This document shows, piece after piece, positions 59,803 through 64,000 of a stretch of 64,000 bases of DNA (positions are counted from its first letter, which is position 1; each line of letters starts with the position of its first letter). The position numbers and the translations under genes are program-made. The notes under the pieces were generated by a model that saw only the letters and a program-made list of their open reading frames with translations, was not told the origin of the DNA and did no database searches. The stretch is from Rhynochetos jubatus (taxonomy: Eukaryota; Chordata; Aves; Eurypygiformes; Rhynochetidae): the NCBI GenBank assembly GCA_027574665.1, contig CM050652.1:1344589-1408588 (forward strand). Reading direction: 5' to 3'.

Positions 59803-60532
59803 GCTGTTCCTTTTCCAGGAATGTATGGTAGACACACTACCATAGGCTCCTCTCTCATGCCTTTTGCATAGATTTATGTTCATGGTGTGTGGTCCAGTGC
59901 CCTGCTGACTGCGTAAGCTGCTCCTTTGCTCGGTGGTTTACCACTAGATGCATTAAATAAATATGCTTTGTGTAATATTTGTGCTTCAGTTGTAATGATT
60001 TTGCCTGCTTCCGGACTCTAAACAAGTAATGCAACAAAGGTGGTCTCCAGAACGCAACTTGCTGCCAGTAAACTTCTGTGGTGGCATCCTCATTTGTGTC
60101 CTGAACTATTGAGGTTGGAGGAGAGGGACTGTGTATTGCCCTTGAGCATCTTCCCTGAGAGCTGGATCTAATCAAAGTTAGAGCTTTGGTCAGATCTCCT
60201 AACGTGTAGTGGGTGAGGGGCACATGATCTCAGGGCTACGAGGCTCTTAAAGACCTTTCCTCCAGCAAAGATGACTGTGCTCGGGGTGCTATGCCATGTT
60301 GTTTGGAAGTAGGGATTTTGCAAAACTCCTGAACTTGAGTTCCTCTTCTGGCTCCTGTTGCAGTCGTTATTTCCTTCTCACAGAAGACCACTGCCACTCC
60401 CACTGCCGGGGGAGGTAATCTCTGTCCCCTCTTGGGCACGGCCTGCTCACCTAGCAAGCTCGGAGACCTGTGGCTTCCCTCCCTTATTCAATGTCAGTAA
60501 CCCTTTCCTGTGATTTTTGTCTCCTCTGACAG

Positions 60533-60764
60533 TAGCTATTGATGGAAGAACACGGGGTGACCCAAACAGAGCACATGGCCACCATCGAGGCCCACGCAGT
60601 GGCCCAGCAGGTGCAGCAGGTCCATGTGGCCACCTACACAGAGCACAGCATGCTGAGTGCAGATGAAGACTCGCCATCTTCGCCAGAGGACACCTCCTAT
60701 GATGACTCTGACATCCTCAACTCCACGGCTGCCGACGAGGTCACTGCCCACCTGGCTGCAGCAG
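60533..60764 (+). CDS. NRF1: NRF1 exon 2 (first coding exon)
   Basis: The acceptor TTTGTCTCCTCTGACAG is followed by nine untranslated bases and the ATG at 60542. An in-frame TTG just upstream is not a start. The donor is GCAGCAG|GTAAAG. It encodes residues 1-74 plus the first base of Gly75 and ends ADEVTAHLAAA. Confidence 0.95.
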
Positions 60765-63314
60765 GTAAAGCCAGTGGGATGCTCAGCGTTGTTTATAAAA
60801 TCATGGAATGGTTTGTGTTGGAAGGGACATTAAAGCCTACCCAGCCCCACCCCCGGCCATGGGCAGGGACGTCTTCCATAGCCCAGGGTGCTCCAAGCCT
60901 CATCCAGCCTGGCCTTGGACACTCCCAGGGATGGGGCATCCACAGCTTCTCCAGGCAACCTGTCCCAGTACCCCCCACCCTCTGCGGGAAGAATTCCTTC
61001 CCCATGGCCCATCTCCCTCTTTCTATTTAAACCCCTTACCTCTTGTCCTGTCCCTCCCTGCCCTTGGGAAAAGCCCCCCCAGCTTTCTTGTAGCCCCCCA
61101 GGTCTTGGAAGGGGCTCTAAGGTCTCCCTGGAGCCTTCCCTGCTCCAGGCTGAACCCCCCAACTCCCCCAGCCTGGCCCCATGGCAGAGGGGCTCCAGCC
61201 CTCGCAGCATCTCCAGGGCCTCCCCTGGCCTCGCTCCAACAGCTCCGTGTCCTCCTGCTGTTGGGGGCCCCCGAGCTGGCGGCAGAAGTGCAGGGGGGGT
61301 CTCCCCAGAGCGGGGCAGAGGGGCAGAATCCCCTCCCTCGCCCCCCTGCCCACGCTGCTCTGGATCCAGCCCAGGACCCAGTTGGTTTCTGGGCTCCAGC
61401 GCACACGGCCGGCTCCTGGCCAGCCCCTCGCCCCCAGCCCCCCAAGTCCTTCTCCCCAGGGCTGTTCCCGATCCATTCCCAGCCTGTCCCTGTGCTGGGA
61501 TTGCCCCGACCCCTGGGCAGGACCCTGCCCTTGGCCTGGCTGCACTCCATGGGGTCGGCACGGTCCCACCTCTCCAGCCTGTCCCGGTCCCTCTGGATGC
61601 CATCCCTTCCCTCCAGCCTGTCACCCCACACACAGCTCGGTGTCATCGGCAAATTGCTGAGGGTGCCCTCGATCCCACCGTCCGTGTCGCTGACAAAGAT
61701 GTTAGAAGATGTTCTCCTAATGCAACATTCATGCAGAGGTTGCAAAGAGCGCTTGAGGGCAGCAGATGATCTTTTCACCCCACGGGATGCTCTGAATGCT
61801 TCTTCATTGCCTGCGGTCTAATAGCGCTTCTTCTCAAGGTCTGCTGGCTGCCTGAATGTTGCATTGCTTTTTCCGTGTGTGATGTGGAGGTGCTGGGAAT
61901 AAGAGACTGGTTTGTACAATAAAAAAGGTCTCTGGTAACTGCTGCCTCAAGAAACGAAACTAAAATACCGAATATGTCAAAGAGCAAGCTTATTTCAGGC
62001 CTATATAAACAACAGCAAAAATAACCCGGGAGTTGTACGCAACCCCTGCTTAGCCGGAGAGCTCACACGCTAGACCTCTCCCAAGGCGATGCCACAAAGG
62101 GTCCAAATTTCAGAATCACAAATTCCTTCTGGTGAAGCCCCTGCCAGATGTCCTCCAGATGTGCCTTGTAGTGGATCTACCTTATTAGCAGAAGCTTGCA
62201 GTGATAAATAAGCACTCAGAGACCGGTCTGGCTCTGTATCAGACTTTCTCGGATGAGAAAAGCTCTTGATGGACCAAAGACCATCTTTGGTCTTGATGTG
62301 CTTGACCAAACCTGTGAAGTTCCACTGCCCAACTGAGCACCGCACGCCCTGATCCAGGGGTTCTTGATCCGAAAGCACAGAAATAGAGTGCTTTTATGAC
62401 CCCTGTGATCTTTCACCTCTGACATACGGAGAAACTACAGACAGAGCAAACTGAGGTCTGCGCAGGAGCCAAAGGCAAGTCCTTGAGCCGCTGTTGGACC
62501 CTGGAGCTTTTGGAGCCTGCGCTCGTTTCTGGAGATCGCTGATGGAAGCACAATCCGTGGCATGTTACTTGCTTTACTCCCAATTAACTTAACGAAACTT
62601 GCCCTCGCATAGCCTTTGTCTAGAGTTTGATCATGAAAACAGTGCTGCCCTGCTGTGGTCCCCACTGTTCTTCAGGGCAGCTGCTGGGAACTCTGGGTTT
62701 TCAGTTTCTTTCCCATTAGAATTGGGCCTTAATCACTGGGAAAAGCCTTGGGCTCCTGATGCTGTAGTTGAGGTGTCCGAGCAGGATTCCTGGCATTGTA
62801 CCCAGTCTCCCCTGCCACCGGGATTTCCTCAATTGCAGTCAGTTATTTAAAGTTTTGGTGTATTTCAGAGCTTTTCAGTACTGTTGGAGGATAAAATACA
62901 TAATTATGTAATTGTAAGGAAAGCTCTGGACTGAAATATGTGACTTTTACCTTTTTTTACCTTTGAGCTGGGATTTGCCAGCCTGTGGAGTGGAGCCTTC
63001 TGATACATCTCCAATGGTGGAGTGGCAGGATCCTGGCTGCCGGGGAGCTCAGTGAGGAATTTGGGTCACCCTGATCCGGTGGGGAGGCCTTTGAGCTGAG
63101 CCCTTGGGACTCATCCCTGGGTGGGGGCAATGGCAATATCCTTTCTGGCCAGTTCCTGAGCTGCGTGTGCTGATTCACCCTTTGTGGTTTGATTTCCAGG
63201 CCCTGTGGGGATGGCAGCAGCTGCTGCCGTGGCAACGGGTAAAAAACGAAAGCGGCCACACGTTTTTGAATCCAACCCATCAATCCGCAAGAGGCAGCAG
63301 ACACGTTTACTCCG
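60542..63314 (+). CDS. NRF1: NRF1 (nuclear respiratory factor 1), N-terminal coding exons
   Basis: Join 60542-60764 and 63200-63314, 338 nt and 112 complete codons, continuing beyond the window. NRF1 is a homodimeric nuclear transcription factor that binds GCGCATGCGC sites in promoters for respiratory-chain, mitochondrial-import and cell-cycle genes. It starts MEEHGVTQTEHMATIEAH. Residues 36-55 form an acidic, serine-rich segment in which S39, S44, S46, S47 and S52, the known CK2 targets, are all present. A run of alanines follows (80-84), then the nuclear localisation signal KKRKRP at 89-94 and the start of the DNA-binding domain (SNPSIRKRQQTRLLR). The sequence is essentially that of other vertebrates, so no change of function is expected. 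Confidence 0.96.
60765..63199 (+). other. NRF1: NRF1 intron 2
   Basis: A 2.4-kb GT-AG intron. A 0.9-kb antisense CR1 begins only about 33 bp after the donor. The rest (61.7-63.2 kb) shows nothing recognisable. Confidence 0.88.
60797..61705 (-). mobile_element. Long antisense CR1 LINE in NRF1 intron 2
   Basis: On the + strand it begins AAAATCATGGAATGGTTTGT, continues through CACTCCCAGGGATGGGGCAT, CCTCTTGTCCTGTCCCTCCC and AACAGCTCCGTGTCCTCCTG, and ends in the ORF2 region CACACAGCTCGGTGTCATCG. The minus strand has an ORF2-derived frame (60830-61633), but the frame is shifted relative to a working reverse transcriptase. It is near-homologous over its length to the sense copy at 33.9-34.8 kb. Confidence 0.93.
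63200..63314 (+). CDS. NRF1: NRF1 exon 3
   Basis: The acceptor is GATTTCCAG|G and the donor is CTCCG|GTAAGG. It completes Gly75 and encodes PVGMAAAAAVATG, the nuclear localisation signal KKRKRP, and HVFESNPSIRKRQQ with TRLL, leaving two bases (CG) of the next arginine codon. Confidence 0.96.
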
Positions 63315-64000
63315 GTAAGGACTCCCGCCCGCAGTCTGACACCTCTGTCTCCGTCCTCGATCTGTCTCCAGCGCCGTGCGTGGGCACACCATGTGCTGTC
63401 CAGAAGCTGCCCAGCTTGGGGATTTGTTGTTTTTTGGGGGCATCTTTTCCGGAAGCCAAGAGCTGTGGTTTAGTTGGCAGAAATGGGTTAAAGCTTTACT
63501 CATCTTTACTGTGATATTAGAGTCCTGTCGGTCCTGGTGATTATTCTGGTGGGATCCACCATGCTGTTTTAACCCAGCTGCTCTCAAGTTAAACCTGTCA
63601 TGGTAACACCTTGCAAGATATAAAGATAGAAAAGATATAAAGTGGCTTTAACAGCAGCTGGCCTGAAAATCTGGAGCTACAGCCATAACCCAGCTCTGCA
63701 GTGGCACGGAGGACTTACCTACCTAACGGAAAGAAGTCTCTTCTGCATTCTGAAATGATCTTATAAGTAAATCCAGCGTGTATGTACCCGAAATCAGATG
63801 AAATTCAATAATGGCAAGTGTGAAGTGCTGCATCTGGGGAGGAACAACCCCCTGGATCAGCACAGGGTGGGGGCTGTTCCCTTGGAGGGCAGCTCTGGGG
63901 CAAAGGACCTTGGAGTCCTGGTGGCCAACAGGATGACCACGAGCCAGCAGTGTGCCCTCGGGCCAAGGAGGCCAGTGGCATCCTGGGGTGGGTTAGGGAG
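63315..64000 (+). other. NRF1: NRF1 intron 3 (5' part)
   Basis: The intron begins GTAAGGAC and runs off the window. It contains a CR1 fragment from about 63790. Confidence 0.85.
63790..64000 (+). mobile_element. CR1 LINE ORF2 fragment, runs off the window
   Basis: It translates to FNNGKCEVLHLGRNNPLDQH, then AKDLGVLVANRMTTSQQCAL, a recognisable segment of CR1 ORF2 downstream of the reverse transcriptase. It diverges from the other copies here and so is probably an older subfamily. Confidence 0.8.

Larger units (their letters stand above)
38506..60532 (+). other. NRF1: NRF1 intron 1
   Basis: A 22-kb intron from GTGAGT (38506) to CTCCTCTGACAG (60532). It holds about ten CR1 insertions, CpG-dense patches at about 40.19-40.42 and 50.10-50.64 kb, and no recognisable nested gene. 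The stretches 39.2-42.3 and 49.4-52.5 kb are largely free of recognisable repeats. Confidence 0.75.

Noticed and set aside
60808-61821. 337- and 293-codon + strand frames and 250-267-codon minus-strand frames at 60.8-61.8 kb
   Set aside because: They lie in or extend just beyond one CR1 element. The minus frames are broken ORF2; the + frames are its antisense.
1-64000. tRNA, rRNA, microRNA cluster (miR-183 family lies beyond NRF1 in vertebrates), CRISPR, prophage or operon features
   Set aside because: None could be found by reading both strands. The miR-183 cluster would be expected past the 3' end of NRF1, outside this window.

Overview
This is a piece of a bird nuclear chromosome. The evidence is the split, spliced gene structure, three protein-coding genes recognisable as vertebrate orthologues, two CpG-island promoters, and more than twenty copies of the avian CR1 LINE (mostly 3' ends carrying the shared 'ATCCCTGGGAGTG' block and an ATTCTATGA-type tail). 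There is also a solo LTR of avian ERVL type. No bacterial, phage or CRISPR features are present. I cannot name the species.

All three genes lie on the + strand, in the order STRIP2, SMKR1, NRF1, which is also their order on human 7q32. (1) 450-9079: the last five coding exons of STRIP2, a STRIPAK phosphatase-kinase scaffold, 242 codons plus stop. The gene runs in from the left, and its 3' UTR probably ends near 11.0 kb. (2) 11.0-19.4 kb: intergenic, holding CR1 copies, an old GC-rich retroelement fragment, a solo ERVL LTR with a 5-bp target duplication, and a 28-base C run. (3) 19.4-23.7 kb: SMKR1, a tiny lysine-rich protein gene. Its start codon sits in a minute first exon inside a CpG island, and one 3.5-kb intron leads to the exon that encodes nearly all of the protein. 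(4) 23.7-37.5 kb: intergenic, with several CR1 copies, including a long one that keeps part of the reverse transcriptase, plus some exon-like open frames of unknown status. (5) 37.5-39.2 kb: the NRF1 CpG-island promoter and noncoding exon 1, with a splice donor at 38505/38506. (6) 38.5-60.5 kb: NRF1 intron 1, about 22 kb and rich in CR1. (7) 60533-60764 and 63200-63314: the first two NRF1 coding exons, giving the N-terminal phosphorylation region, the nuclear localisation signal and the start of the DNA-binding domain. The rest of NRF1 lies to the right.

The genes are not an operon or a known pathway, but one regulatory link is visible. The SMKR1 promoter carries a near-perfect binding motif for NRF1, the product of the next gene, and beside it an RFX/X-box-like site typical of ciliary genes. 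The NRF1 promoter carries a degenerate tandem repeat whose units each contain a YY1-like ATGGCG/ATGGCGG core. The most unusual structural feature is that NRF1 exon 2, which carries the start codon, is closely flanked by CR1 3' ends in opposite orientations. That arrangement could form an RNA hairpin around the exon.
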